Shown here piece after piece: positions 26,343 to 34,756 of a stretch of 47,135 nt of DNA. This DNA is from Archaeoglobi archaeon (GTDB taxonomy: Archaea; Halobacteriota; Archaeoglobi; Archaeoglobales; Archaeoglobaceae), in assembly GCA_029259335.1 (NCBI GenBank), contig JAPDIY010000031.1:1-47135 (forward strand). The letters are read 5' to 3'. Under the pieces are notes generated by a model that worked only from the letters and a program-made list of their open reading frames with translations, was not told the DNA's origin and did not search any database. Positions within the stretch are counted from its first letter, which is position 1. Each line of letters begins with the position of its first letter. Position numbers and translations under genes: made by a program.

Positions 26343-27515
26343 TTACTGAAACGTCCTTCTGAATAACCTTCCCTGCAGACCATGAAAGGCCGCAAAGCCT
26401 TCTGCAAGTCTCTGGTCTATTGCCCCAGTGTCGAAGGATACCAGTTCTTCTGAATACAGGGCAAATTCCGAATGTCTCGCAACTGGTACTGCATTTCCCT
26501 TGAAAAGCTTAATCTTAACCCATCCAGTCACTCTTTCCTGCGTTTTGTCAATGAAGGTATTCAGAGCATCGTAAAGCGGATCGTTTGTCAGGCCATAGTA
26601 AACGAGTTCAGCCCACTCTTCCTCAACGAACTTCTTGAACTTCAGCTCCCTCCTGCTCAAAACGAGCTTCTCAAGGTCTCTGTGGGCCGTAATTAAAATC
26701 GTAGCTGCAGGATGCTCGTAGTTCTCCCTCGCCTTAAGCCCGAGAACCCTGTCCTCCACCATGTCCGTCCTGCCAACCCCATGCTTTCCACCAATTTCGT
26801 TGAGCTTTCTGATCAGTTCAAAGCCATCCATTCTTTCCTCATTTAACGCCACCGGCACACCCTTTTCAAAGTCAATTTTGATAATCTCCGCCTCCTCCGG
26901 AGCTTTCTCCGGGCTTGCTGTCCACTCGTATACGTCTTCGGGAGGTACGAATGAGGGATCTTCAAGCTTTCCTCCCTCTATACTCCTGCTCCATAGGTTT
27001 TCATCGATGCTGTATGGCTTTTCTTTCGTGGCGGGAACGTCAATACCGTGCTCTTTTGCATACTCAATTTCCCACTCTCTCGTGAGATTAAGGTCTCTGA
27101 CAGGAGCTATTACCTTAAAACCGTACTGTCTGAAGACGTTTTCAAATCTGAGCTGATCGTTTCCCTTTCCTGTGCATCCGTGGGCTATCGCATCAGCTCC
27201 CTCCTTCTTCGCAACCTCAACGACTTTTTCAGCAATAAGCGGTCTTGCGAGGGCAGTTCCGAGAACATAGCCCTCATAATCGCCATTCGCCTTGATCAAC
27301 TTGAAAAGTTCGTTAACGAAGTTATTTTTCGCATCTATGGTGTAATGTCTGTCAGCATACTTCTTCCCTCTTTCCTCAGCCTGCCTAATGTCCGCTTCTG
27401 GCTGACCGATATCAACTGTAACCGTGATGACTTCATCAAAACCATATTTTTCCCTGAGCAGTGGAATGCAAACTGTTGTATCCAAGCCTCCAGAGTATGA
27501 GAGTACAGCCTTCAT
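26343..27515 (-). CDS. argG: Argininosuccinate synthase
   Basis: The 390-residue enzyme joins citrulline and aspartate with ATP in arginine synthesis. The ATP-binding P-loop SYSGGLDT is at residues 5-13, followed by [14 protein letters not shown] and [14 protein letters not shown], all diagnostic. I take the ATG at 27515 as start because a TATA-like AAACTTTAAACATT lies about 28 nt upstream and the family begins here. No other arginine gene is adjacent. Confidence 0.95.
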   Translation of the reverse strand: MKAVLSYSGGLDTTVCIPLLREKYGFDEVITVTVDIGQPEADIRQAEERGKKYADRHYTIDAKNNFVNELFKLIKANGDYEGYVLGTALARPLIAEKVVEVAKKEGADAIAHGCTGKGNDQLRFENVFRQYGFKVIAPVRDLNLTREWEIEYAKEHGIDVPATKEKPYSIDENLWSRSIEGGKLEDPSFVPPEDVYEWTASPEKAPEEAEIIKIDFEKGVPVALNEERMDGFELIRKLNEIGGKHGVGRTDMVEDRVLGLKARENYEHPAATILITAHRDLEKLVLSRRELKFKKFVEEEWAELVYYGLTNDPLYDALNTFIDKTQERVTGWVKIKLFKGNAVPVARHSEFALYSEELVSFDTGAIDQRLAEGFAAFHGLQGRLFRRTFQ

Positions 27516-27599
27516 ACAATGCGTAGTTGGGTGGTAATGTTTAAAGTTTTTGCATCTCAGTAATGTGGGAGTCCCCCTATGCACCCACTCATCTACAGC

Positions 27600-27917
27600 T
27601 TACTCCTTTCTAGCGCTCACGGCTGCAAGATAGCCGAGCATAATAGAGGCCATAAGCTTCAGCCCCTGTGTATTGATCAAATAGAAGACAGGAATAAGGA
27701 GAACTATGAAAATAACAAGCAGCGGATTGTGGAATGTAGAGCGTCTGAAAACTAGAATTACTGCCAGAGCAACGATTGAATAGGTAATATATCTGCAGAT
27801 GTCGCCGTAGATTCCAAGTATTGACATAACTGAAAAAATAATGGCTGGTACTCCAGCAGCTATGAAGACTGCCCCAATCAAACTCAAAGCAGTTTTAAAG
27901 ACGTTGTGCATGTCCAT
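27600..27917 (-). CDS. Small hypothetical membrane protein
   Basis: The 105-residue protein has about four hydrophobic helices (near residues 10-35, 44-57, 65-81 and 88-102) with short charged turns and ends in SARKE. I recognise no family. It begins 17 bp downstream of the end of a decayed ORF on the same strand, so it may once have been co-transcribed with it. No strong ribosome binding site is visible; an alternative ATG is at 27911. Confidence 0.6.
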   Translation of the reverse strand: MDMHNVFKTALSLIGAVFIAAGVPAIIFSVMSILGIYGDICRYITYSIVALAVILVFRRSTFHNPLLVIFIVLLIPVFYLINTQGLKLMASIMLGYLAAVSARKE

Positions 27918-27933
27918 ATTTCCATTTGATGTT

Positions 27934-28340
27934 TTACATTTGTATCTTTTGGCTGAATTCGAATTCCTGCTCTGTTAGAGCGTTGCCCTGCATTCTATAT
28001 CCTTTGACAATCCATACCCCTCTGGAGTATTCCAGAGTAAGGGCGTCTACATCGTCCCATTTTCTGATATTTTTCATGAGTGCATTGATCTCTACGGATG
28101 CAGGAGCTATAAAGTGGGAGAAGGATGTCTTTGAATATTTTGTAACACAGAGCGTTTAAATGAATAACTCTTGTATTATTTCCTCTTGAATTGCTCTCAA
28201 AAGTACAGCACTCTCAACCAGACATTGCAGCTCAACTAGGTTTTCAATGGTTTTCTCATTCCAAAATACTCGTAAAACTAGGATTCGAGAAGAAAAATGT
28301 GCTGTAAAGATTGTTTGAGTTGTAAGACGGGGAAAGTCCG
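27934..28340 (-). pseudogene. Decayed gene of unknown function
   Basis: The minus strand stays open in one frame across this region except for a single TAA at 28156-28158. Before it the frame reads like protein (RVFWNEKTIENLVELQCLVE) but has no start codon. After it the same frame continues to a stop at 27934 with good coding character (NIRKWDDVDALTLEYSRGVW). A 47-residue ORF starting at the ATG at 28077 could still be made. I interpret this as a gene that lost its start and gained an in-frame stop. I do not recognise the family. Confidence 0.45.
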
Positions 28341-28359
28341 TTAAAAAATAAAAACAGGA

Positions 28360-28674
28360 TTAAAAACCAAGTTCGTTTTTGATCGTCTCTATCTCCTTCT
28401 CAAGCTCTTCAAGCTCAGCGAATCCAAATTCCTTCTCGTTAACCCCAGCAAGTCTCCAGAAGAGTCTCGCAACTATTGGCATCATTTTGCCCGCATACCC
28501 CGGGGAGTGGGGGAGGAGCTTTGCAGCTAAATCTCCAAGTTTTTCAAGCTGCTCTTTGCTCAGCTTATCAAGATTTATGCTTGCTTCTCCAAGAAGTGAG
28601 ATGCCAGCTCCAACGATTTTCTCTCTCATTGCATAATACTTAGCAGCTTCACTCGTTATTCTGTGAACACCCAT
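28360..28674 (-). CDS. Hypothetical small helical protein
   Basis: The 104-residue protein is rich in Leu, Glu and Lys and is likely all helical. Segments include KYYAMREKIVGAGISLLGEA and a C-terminal charged helix ELEELEKEIETIKNELGF that could be a coiled coil. It has no membrane helix or cysteine pair. The start at 28674 follows a good GAGGTGATAGGT ribosome binding site; an in-frame ATG at 28728 lacks one. I recognise no family. It precedes the decayed gene on the same strand. Confidence 0.7.
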   Translation of the reverse strand: MGVHRITSEAAKYYAMREKIVGAGISLLGEASINLDKLSKEQLEKLGDLAAKLLPHSPGYAGKMMPIVARLFWRLAGVNEKEFGFAELEELEKEIETIKNELGF

Positions 28675-28752
28675 ACCTATCACCTCAATTTTATCTTTAA
28701 TTTTCAAAATATAAGAAAATTGCGGCAAATCAAAATTGTTCAGATTTAAAAT

Positions 28753-29571
28753 CTATTCTCTGAGCGAAACTATGATTACTGCAATCAATATTAAAAGCGC
28801 ACCAAAGTACTGCGTTAAATTTAAAATTTCGGCCAAAAATAAAACGCTGAAGAGATGGGCAAATACTCCTTCAAGAGAAAGTATCACTGCTGCATCTGAA
28901 GACTTAGTGTAGCTCTGAAGCCAGTTTTGGAGCATTTTGGCAACGAAGGTGGCAAAGAAGGCTGTGATTAGGAGTGCTGCAATAACAGTCATATTTATCT
29001 CAAACTTTGTGGTTGTAAAGGCTGCAAACGGGGCTGAGAGGATGAAGATGGCAAAGGCCTGCCAGAAAGCAAGCATCGTTGGATTGCTGAGGCGGGAGTA
29101 GTGAGAGATCATTGCAATTTCAGCGCCAAAGAACAGGGCGCAGAAGAGCATGAGGATGTCGCCAATGTTGAATCCTGAGTAACCCGAGAGGAAATAGAAT
29201 CCAACCAATGCTAAGAATACGCCAAAAACGTCTCTTCTGTCAAATACATCTTTGTAAACGAGCCATGAGATTATCGGAGCCAAAACCACATAAGTTGAGG
29301 TTATAAATCCTGCATTCGTGGCTGTTGTGTAATCAAGGCCAACTGTCTGAAAGGTATAACCGAGGAAAGATACCACTCCAATTTTAAAACCATCTTTGAA
29401 ATCTCCTCGCTTCAGGAACGGAATGAAAAAGAGGCACGCTATGAAAAATCTGACCGTATTAAAAGCAAAAGGCGACATGCTGTCCAGAGCTATCTTTACA
29501 ACCGGAAACGTTGATCCCCATATCAGAGCGACGACTGCAAGCCCCAGATCAGCGTATAACCTCTTCACCAT
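28753..29571 (-). CDS. EamA/DMT-family membrane transporter
   Basis: The 272-residue protein has about ten membrane helices in two EamA repeats. The first repeat begins LGLAVVALIWGSTFPVVKIA and the second contains DAAVILSLEGVFAHLFSVLF, both typical of the family. It is not closely similar to the DMT protein at 2628. The substrate is unknown; an amino-acid or metabolite exporter is the usual expectation. It is transcribed divergently from the amino-acid ABC genes. Confidence 0.88.
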   Translation of the reverse strand: MVKRLYADLGLAVVALIWGSTFPVVKIALDSMSPFAFNTVRFFIACLFFIPFLKRGDFKDGFKIGVVSFLGYTFQTVGLDYTTATNAGFITSTYVVLAPIISWLVYKDVFDRRDVFGVFLALVGFYFLSGYSGFNIGDILMLFCALFFGAEIAMISHYSRLSNPTMLAFWQAFAIFILSAPFAAFTTTKFEINMTVIAALLITAFFATFVAKMLQNWLQSYTKSSDAAVILSLEGVFAHLFSVLFLAEILNLTQYFGALLILIAVIIVSLRE

Positions 29572-29610
29572 TGGCGGAGGTTGCGGTTTGTTTAAAAGAT
29601 TAACTTAATG

Positions 29611-29627
29611 TTTCGAAAATTTTTTAA
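29611..29627 (+). promoter_or_regulatory. BRE/TATA of the amino-acid binding protein gene
   Basis: TTTCGAAAATTTTTTAA lies about 40 nt before the ATG at 29660, giving a leader of roughly 20 nt. A similar string (TTCCGAAAAATTTTTTAG) precedes the acyl-CoA dehydrogenase gene at 32264. Confidence 0.45.
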
Positions 29628-29659
29628 GTATCAAATCTTGTTAAAGCCGGGGTGTTGAT

Positions 29660-30448
29660 ATGAAAAAGATTGTTCCTGTAGTGGTAATTCTGGCTGCAGT
29701 TCTGTTTCTGGGGTGTGCGCAGCAGGCAACAAAGGAGGAGCAGAAGATAAAGCTTGTAGAGGAGGGTTACCTGACTGTAGGAAGCGACATAGCATATCCA
29801 CCATTCGAGTACACCGATGAGAAAACGGGAGAGTACACGGGATTTGACATTGACCTCATGACGGAAATTGCCAATAGAATGGGTTTGAAAGTCAAGTTTG
29901 TCAATACGGCATGGGACGGAATAATTCCGGGACTGCTGGCACATAAGTACGATGTCATCTGCTCAGCCATGACCATAACTGAAGAGAGGGCGAAGCAGGT
30001 CGATTTCAGCGATCCCTACTTTGAGGCAAAGCAGGTTATACTCACAAGGGCAGATAATACGGAGATACAGGATGTAGATGATCTGAACGGGAGGGTCGTT
30101 GCTGTGCAACAGGGCACAACTGGAGACTTTGCAGCCCAGAGACTTGTGGATGAGAAGGGAATCCAGCTTGAAATCAAGAGGTTTGAGGGTACTCCAGAAG
30201 CACTCATGGCAGTTCAAAAGGGAGATGCTGATGCTGCGATAATTGATAACTTCGTTGCATACATTGCCGCAAAAGAGAACCCAGACATCTACCGCGTTGT
30301 CGAATCTGACGAGTTTGCACCCGAATACTACGGTATAGCTGTGAACAAAGACAATCCAGCACTGCTTGAGAAGATCAATGAAGTCCTAAAGGAAATCAAG
30401 GAAGACGGCACATACGATAAGATTTACAACAAATGGTTTGGCGAGTAA
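29660..30448 (+). CDS. Polar amino-acid ABC transporter, substrate-binding lipoprotein
   Basis: The 262-residue family 3 solute-binding protein has a lipoprotein signal ending at Cys19 (LFLGC), so it is anchored outside the membrane. The binding fold is typical: VGSDIAYPPFEYTD, GFDIDLMTEIANRMG, CSAMTITEERAKQVDFSDPY and a VAVQQGTTGD hinge. Glutamine, glutamate or basic amino acids are likely ligands. The permease gene follows after 38 bp, but no ATPase gene is present nearby. Confidence 0.9.
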   Translation: MKKIVPVVVILAAVLFLGCAQQATKEEQKIKLVEEGYLTVGSDIAYPPFEYTDEKTGEYTGFDIDLMTEIANRMGLKVKFVNTAWDGIIPGLLAHKYDVICSAMTITEERAKQVDFSDPYFEAKQVILTRADNTEIQDVDDLNGRVVAVQQGTTGDFAAQRLVDEKGIQLEIKRFEGTPEALMAVQKGDADAAIIDNFVAYIAAKENPDIYRVVESDEFAPEYYGIAVNKDNPALLEKINEVLKEIKEDGTYDKIYNKWFGE

Positions 30449-30486
30449 GAAAAAATTTTTTTATATCTCACCTTTTTTCGGGTTCA
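30449..30486 (+). terminator. T-rich spacer between binding protein and permease, possible partial terminator
   Basis: After the TAA stop the spacer reads GAAAAAATTTTTTTATATC followed by CACCTTTTTTCGGG. T-runs end transcription in archaea, so this may let only part of the polymerases through and keep the permease below the binding protein. Confidence 0.35.
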
Positions 30487-31161
30487 ATGGCCGCAATAAA
30501 TCAATTTGACATCGAACTGTTCGTCAGAATTCTCCCAGACCTTGCATTCGGAGCGATGGTAACCTTAAAGCTCACAGTACTTTCCATAATCTTCGGACTT
30601 ATCATCGGCACCATTGCAGGGCTTGGTAGAGTTTCAAAGAACTTCATTCCCTTTGCCATATCAACAGCCTATGTTGAGATAATCAGGGGGACTCCTCTGC
30701 TCGTCCAGATTCTCATTGTTTATTTCGGTCTTCCTGCGATCGGAATCAACCTGCAACCAGAGCCAGCAGGAATAATAGCGCTGAGCGTCTGCAGCGGAGC
30801 TTACATAGCTGAGATTGTGAGAGCAGGAATTGAGTCAGTACCTATAGGACAGATGGAGGCTGCAAGGAGTTTGGGGATGACCTACCTTCAGGCAATGCGT
30901 TACGTTGTCTTTCCACAGGCCTTCAGAAACATTTTGCCAGCCTTAGGCAATGAGTTCATAGCGTTGCTGAAGGACTCCTCGCTGCTGTCGGTTATATCAA
31001 TCGTCGAGCTGACGAGGGTTGGCAGGCAGATAGTCAACACAACTTTCAACGCTTGGACGCCATTTCTCGGAGTGGCTTTGTTCTACCTCATGATGACTAT
31101 ACCGCTGAGCAGGCTTGTCTCCTATTCTCAGAGAAAACTTGGAGTCTATGAGGTCAAGTAA
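30487..31161 (+). CDS. Polar amino-acid ABC transporter permease
   Basis: The 224-residue inner-membrane protein belongs to the HisM/GlnP permease family, with about five helices. The EAA loop is visible (GQMEAARSLGMTYLQAMRYV), as is the family start GAMVTLKLTVLSIIFG. I choose the ATG at 30487 because an earlier in-frame ATG lies inside the upstream gene. It should work with the lipoprotein at 29660. The needed ATPase is not encoded here and must come from elsewhere. Confidence 0.92.
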   Translation: MAAINQFDIELFVRILPDLAFGAMVTLKLTVLSIIFGLIIGTIAGLGRVSKNFIPFAISTAYVEIIRGTPLLVQILIVYFGLPAIGINLQPEPAGIIALSVCSGAYIAEIVRAGIESVPIGQMEAARSLGMTYLQAMRYVVFPQAFRNILPALGNEFIALLKDSSLLSVISIVELTRVGRQIVNTTFNAWTPFLGVALFYLMMTIPLSRLVSYSQRKLGVYEVK

Positions 31162-31168
31162 GAATCAA

Positions 31169-31184
31169 AAAGATATTAATCTTT
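31169..31184. promoter_or_regulatory. Inverted repeat over the nrpR TATA region
   Basis: AAAGAT-ATTA-ATCTTT is a perfect 6-bp dyad centred about 27 nt before the ATG at 31203, where the TATA box should be. A regulator bound here would block its own promoter. It does not match the GGAA-N6-TTCC operator known for methanogen NrpR. Confidence 0.4.
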
Positions 31185-31202
31185 CATGCTGAATATTCAT
31201 CA

Positions 31203-32165
31203 ATGGTCGAAGAGGAGATAATAAGCATTCTTGAAGAGTCGGGAGCTTTGAGCTCCAACGAAATTGAAAAAGAATTAAAACTTCGTGGTATAAACATCAG
31301 GGCAAGAACAGTTCGATACCACCTCAAGAAGCTGGAAGAGAGGGGATTGATTAAGAGAAACAGCAACGGGAAAGCTGAACTGACTGAAGAAGGGCTAAGG
31401 GAGTTAAAGAGAAAGAGTGCTTTTGAAAGGCTCGGCGAATTCTCTGAAAGGATAGAGTATAACGTGTACTTCTGCAACTTTGACCTTTACACTTCAACGG
31501 GCCTTGTCCCAACCAACATTGCGTTTATTGACAAAGATGATTTTGAAAAAGTGATAAACACCGTCAATGAATTTTCAGAATTTCCCTATCTCGTGTCGAA
31601 TCTAATAACTGTAATTGACGAGAAGGAAAGAATTGGGAATGCTACAGTTGAAAATGGCAAGTTCGCCCTTGGAACAATATCCAACACCATTTTTGACGTT
31701 ATACTTCGAGCCGCTGGTGTTAACACTTATCCTGAATATGCCGCTCTACTCAGCATTGAGGATATGCAGCCCAAGGGAATTACCGAACTGATAAGTTACG
31801 TCGGCACAACACTCAGCCCGGGGCAGCTTTTCCTGAGATCGGGTTTGACATCTGTGTCCTCAATTCCCAATTCAGGAAGAGGGGAGATTATAGTGGCAAT
31901 AAGGTCGTTCAGCAGGTATGCAATGGACATTGCGAGGAGAGAACTGGAACTTGCGGAATCCAAGGGGTTTGGTGGGATAATAAAAATGCTGCATCCTGCA
32001 GACAGACGTTTTGGTTTGCCTGCGGGAAGCAGAGCAAGGTTGATAGTCAGTGCCGGGCTGAATTATCTTGCCCCACTTTACGAAAGCGGAATTTCGTTGG
32101 ATATAAGGGTAAATGAGTTTTTTGTAGATTATAAAGAGTTCAGAAACCCCGATGATTACATCTAA
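31203..32165 (+). CDS. NrpR-type transcriptional regulator (HTH plus one NRD/DUF128 domain)
   Basis: The 320-residue protein has an N-terminal winged helix (residues 1-70; IRARTVRYHLKKLEERGLI) and a single NRD/DUF128 domain (about 85-320; SYVGTTLSPGQLFLRSG and GIIKMLHPADRRFGLP). In methanogens NrpR represses nitrogen-assimilation genes and is relieved by 2-oxoglutarate; the best-studied form has two NRD domains. Lying between an amino-acid ABC pair and a catabolic cluster, it may sense 2-oxoglutarate or a related dicarboxylate. It is 41 bp downstream of the permease and probably has its own promoter. Confidence 0.88.
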   Translation: MVEEEIISILEESGALSSNEIEKELKLRGINIRARTVRYHLKKLEERGLIKRNSNGKAELTEEGLRELKRKSAFERLGEFSERIEYNVYFCNFDLYTSTGLVPTNIAFIDKDDFEKVINTVNEFSEFPYLVSNLITVIDEKERIGNATVENGKFALGTISNTIFDVILRAAGVNTYPEYAALLSIEDMQPKGITELISYVGTTLSPGQLFLRSGLTSVSSIPNSGRGEIIVAIRSFSRYAMDIARRELELAESKGFGGIIKMLHPADRRFGLPAGSRARLIVSAGLNYLAPLYESGISLDIRVNEFFVDYKEFRNPDDYI

Positions 32166-32263
32166 AATCTGCGGGAAAACTGATATTATTTGGCAATAGA
32201 TTTCCGAAAAATTTTTTAGTATTAGGTTTCATAAAGATTAAACACAATATTTAGGGTGGTAGA

Positions 32264-33460
32264 ATGTTTAGAGGTGTTGACTTCTATAACGTTGATGAGC
32301 TGCTGAGTGACGAGGACAGGCTTGTTAGAAGTTCTGTCAGAGAGTTTCTGGAAAAGGAGATAGCTCCACTCGTACCAGATGCGTGGCATGAGGAAAAGCC
32401 GCTCAATTTCCATGAAATTGGCAAGAAGTTCGGAGAGCTTGGAATGTTAGGGGCCTTTATTCCTGAGGAGTACGGATGTCCCGGAGCGAGCTACACTACC
32501 TTTGGCATTATCTGTCAGGAGGTGGAAAGGGTTGACAGTGCCTTGAGGAGCTTCGTTGCCGTCACATCTGGCTTGGTGATGTATCCAATATGGCAGTATG
32601 GCAGTGAGGAGCAGAAGCACAAGTATTTGCCAAAGCTGGCAAAGGGAGAGATAATCGGCTGTTTTGGGTTAACTGAACCAAACCACGGCAGTGATCCGGG
32701 TAGCATGGAGGCAACAGCAAGAAGGGATGGGGATGAGTGGATCCTTAACGGCACAAAAACGTGGATTACCGAAGCTGACGTTGCAGATATAGCGGTTGTA
32801 TGGGCGAGGGATGTTGAGGATGGAAAGATAAAGGGATTTATAATTGAGAAAGGGACTCCGGGATTTCAGCAGTACTCACTGACAAAGAAGGGTTCGATGA
32901 GGGCTGGAGGTGTGGGGGAGATTGGATTGGTAAACTGCAGGGTTCCAGAGGAGAACAGATTGCCTAATGCGAAAGGCTTGAGAGCACCTTTGAGCTGTCT
33001 GGATCAGGCTCGCTACGGCATATCGTGGGGGGCAATTGGGGCTGCGATGGACTGCTATGAGACTGCACTAAACTATGCGAAAGAGAGGAAGCAGTTCGGT
33101 GCTCCGCTTGCAGCCTATCAGCTCGTTCAGGAGAAACTCGTAAAGATGCTGATTGAAATAACCAAGGGTCAGCTTCTCTGCTGGAGACTCGGAAAGCTGA
33201 TGGATGAGGGAAAGGCTACACCAGAGCAAATATCTCTGGCAAAGAAGAATAATGTGAGAGTTGCTCGCTACTGTGCAAGAACTGCAAGGGAGATGCTCGG
33301 AGCTAATGGAATAAGCTTAGATTACTCTCCGATTAGGCACATGGCGAACATTGAATCGGTTTATACGTATGAGGGGACGGATGACATCCACACCCTTATT
33401 CTGGGCAGGGCGATAACGGGAATACAGGCGTTCAGAAGGGAGCTTATAGTCAAGGGGTGA
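32264..33460 (+). CDS. Glutaryl-CoA dehydrogenase-like acyl-CoA dehydrogenase
   Basis: The 398-residue FAD enzyme resembles glutaryl-CoA dehydrogenase far more than fatty-acyl-CoA dehydrogenases (CFGLTEPNHGSDPGSMEA, CLDQARYGISWGAIGA, YEGTDDIHTLILGRAITG). The catalytic base is Glu370 with Tyr369. Arg95 in VDSALRS aligns with the human enzyme's Arg94, which binds the distal carboxylate. The equivalent of human Ser98 is Ala99. Oxidation, perhaps with decarboxylation, of glutaryl-CoA or a similar dicarboxylyl-CoA is the best call. It ends overlapping the next gene, a CoA transferase. Confidence 0.88.
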   Translation: MFRGVDFYNVDELLSDEDRLVRSSVREFLEKEIAPLVPDAWHEEKPLNFHEIGKKFGELGMLGAFIPEEYGCPGASYTTFGIICQEVERVDSALRSFVAVTSGLVMYPIWQYGSEEQKHKYLPKLAKGEIIGCFGLTEPNHGSDPGSMEATARRDGDEWILNGTKTWITEADVADIAVVWARDVEDGKIKGFIIEKGTPGFQQYSLTKKGSMRAGGVGEIGLVNCRVPEENRLPNAKGLRAPLSCLDQARYGISWGAIGAAMDCYETALNYAKERKQFGAPLAAYQLVQEKLVKMLIEITKGQLLCWRLGKLMDEGKATPEQISLAKKNNVRVARYCARTAREMLGANGISLDYSPIRHMANIESVYTYEGTDDIHTLILGRAITGIQAFRRELIVKG

Positions 33461-34656
33461 AATTTTTGAAGTTTAAGCCCTTTGACGAACTCTTTGTTTT
33501 GGAGTTGGGTCAGGCAGTTGCTGGGCCCTACATCGGCACCCTGCTTGCTGACCTTGGGGCTGAAGTAATTCATATCGAGAGGCCGAAGGTTGGCGATCTG
33601 GCGAGACACTGGATTCCAATCAGAGGAGATCTGAGCTTTTACTTTGGAGTTGTGAACAGAAACAAGAAGTCCATCACACTCGATTTAAAGCACGAGAAGG
33701 GAAAAGAGATCTTCTTCAAACTTGCAGAAAAGGCTGATATAATTATTGAGAATTTCGTTCCGGGGGTGGTGAAAAAGCTCGGCGTGGATTACGAGGCAAT
33801 AAAGAAAGTTAAGCCGGATATTATCTACTGTCACGTTTCCGGGTTCGGCCAAGATGGGCCATACAGAGATAGACCAGCTTTTGACCAGCTAATCCAGGGT
33901 GAGGCGGGAATCATAAGCTATACCGGAACAAGAGAGACGCCATGCAAGATAAACGTCCCGATTACCGACCTGTTAGCTTCAATGTATGGCATCTACGGAA
34001 TACTCGCAGCTTTGCTTAGGAGGGAGAGAACTGGAGAGGGAATGGAGATTGACATCTCTCTCTTTGACTGTGCAGTCACAATGATGCTTAATCTTATGAA
34101 CATGGCGATTGTTGAAGGAATGGGGGATGAGGAGCTCAGAATGGGCACCAAATACTTCCTTGCTACACCCTACGAACCCTATCCTGCTGGAGACGGGAAG
34201 CTCGTAAACATTGTTGTTGCCACTGAGTGGCATTGGAAGGAGTTCTGCAAAGCTGTAGGACTTGAAAACCTGGTTGATGATCCTCGTTTTGCTACAAATC
34301 AGGAGAGGCTGAGGCACAGAGAGGAGCTGGAGAAAATAATAATCGAGAAGCTGAAAGAAAAGCCACGAGATGAATGGATTGAAATTTTGCTCAAGGCAGG
34401 TGTGCCGTGTGGAGCTGTGAACACGATTAAAGAAGTGATTGAACATCCACAGACGAACTACAGAAAGACTGTTGTTGATGTCGAATATCCCGGACTGGGT
34501 AAAATCAAGCTGTTCAACAACCCCGTGAAGTTTTCTGAATTCGAGGTTGAGGTTAGAAGGCCACCAAAGCTCGGAGAACATACAGAGGAGGTTTTGAAGT
34601 CCATTGGTCTCTCAGAAAGTGAAATCGAGAAACTGAGAGAAGAAGGAGTAGTTTAG
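33457..34656 (+). CDS. Family III CoA transferase (CaiB/BaiF)
   Basis: The 399-residue enzyme moves CoA between carboxylic acids. The family start LELGQAVAGPYIGTLLADLG, the FGQDGPYRDRPAFD loop and the catalytic Asp171 in ITDLLASMYGIYG are present. Next to a glutaryl-CoA dehydrogenase type gene, activation of a dicarboxylic acid (as in human succinyl-CoA:glutarate CoA transferase) is the natural inference. I list the GTG at 33457, which overlaps the preceding TGA; the TTG at 33466 has better spacing from GGGGTGA and may be the true start. Confidence 0.9.
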   Translation: MKFLKFKPFDELFVLELGQAVAGPYIGTLLADLGAEVIHIERPKVGDLARHWIPIRGDLSFYFGVVNRNKKSITLDLKHEKGKEIFFKLAEKADIIIENFVPGVVKKLGVDYEAIKKVKPDIIYCHVSGFGQDGPYRDRPAFDQLIQGEAGIISYTGTRETPCKINVPITDLLASMYGIYGILAALLRRERTGEGMEIDISLFDCAVTMMLNLMNMAIVEGMGDEELRMGTKYFLATPYEPYPAGDGKLVNIVVATEWHWKEFCKAVGLENLVDDPRFATNQERLRHREELEKIIIEKLKEKPRDEWIEILLKAGVPCGAVNTIKEVIEHPQTNYRKTVVDVEYPGLGKIKLFNNPVKFSEFEVEVRRPPKLGEHTEEVLKSIGLSESEIEKLREEGVV

Positions 34657-34710
34657 CGCGTTAGCAGGGTTTAGGCGATCAGTAAAATTTAGGGGGATTT
34701 AAAATGAAAA

Positions 34711-34755
34711 CGTTTTTAAATGTAATTTTTTTAAAAATGTAGGTAACGGAGGTGG
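34711..34755 (+). promoter_or_regulatory. Promoter and ribosome binding site of the Liv-type operon
   Basis: CGTTTTTAAATG at 34711-34722 is a TATA candidate, and GGAGGTGG (34748-34755) precedes the ATG at 34757. The 100-bp gap after the CoA transferase gene thus probably starts a new transcript. Confidence 0.45.
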
Positions 34756-34756
34756 A

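Noticed and set aside
27926-28159. Plus-strand open frame of 77 codons between the small membrane protein and the hypothetical gene
   Set aside because: The opposite strand reads better as a decayed protein, so this frame is likely its shadow.
29605-32225. Similar strings upstream of the amino-acid binding protein and acyl-CoA dehydrogenase genes as a shared operator
   Set aside because: The shared part (CGAAAA then a T-run) is what a common BRE/TATA promoter would give, so a specific operator is not supported.
33979-34581. Long minus-strand open frame (about 200 codons) over the CoA transferase gene
   Set aside because: It is antisense to a well-supported family III CoA transferase and has no ribosome binding site or recognisable motif.
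34704-34742. Twelve-codon ORF (MKTFLNVIFLKM) before the Liv-type operon, as a leader peptide
   Set aside because: It overlaps the probable TATA box and has no attenuator-like hairpin after it.
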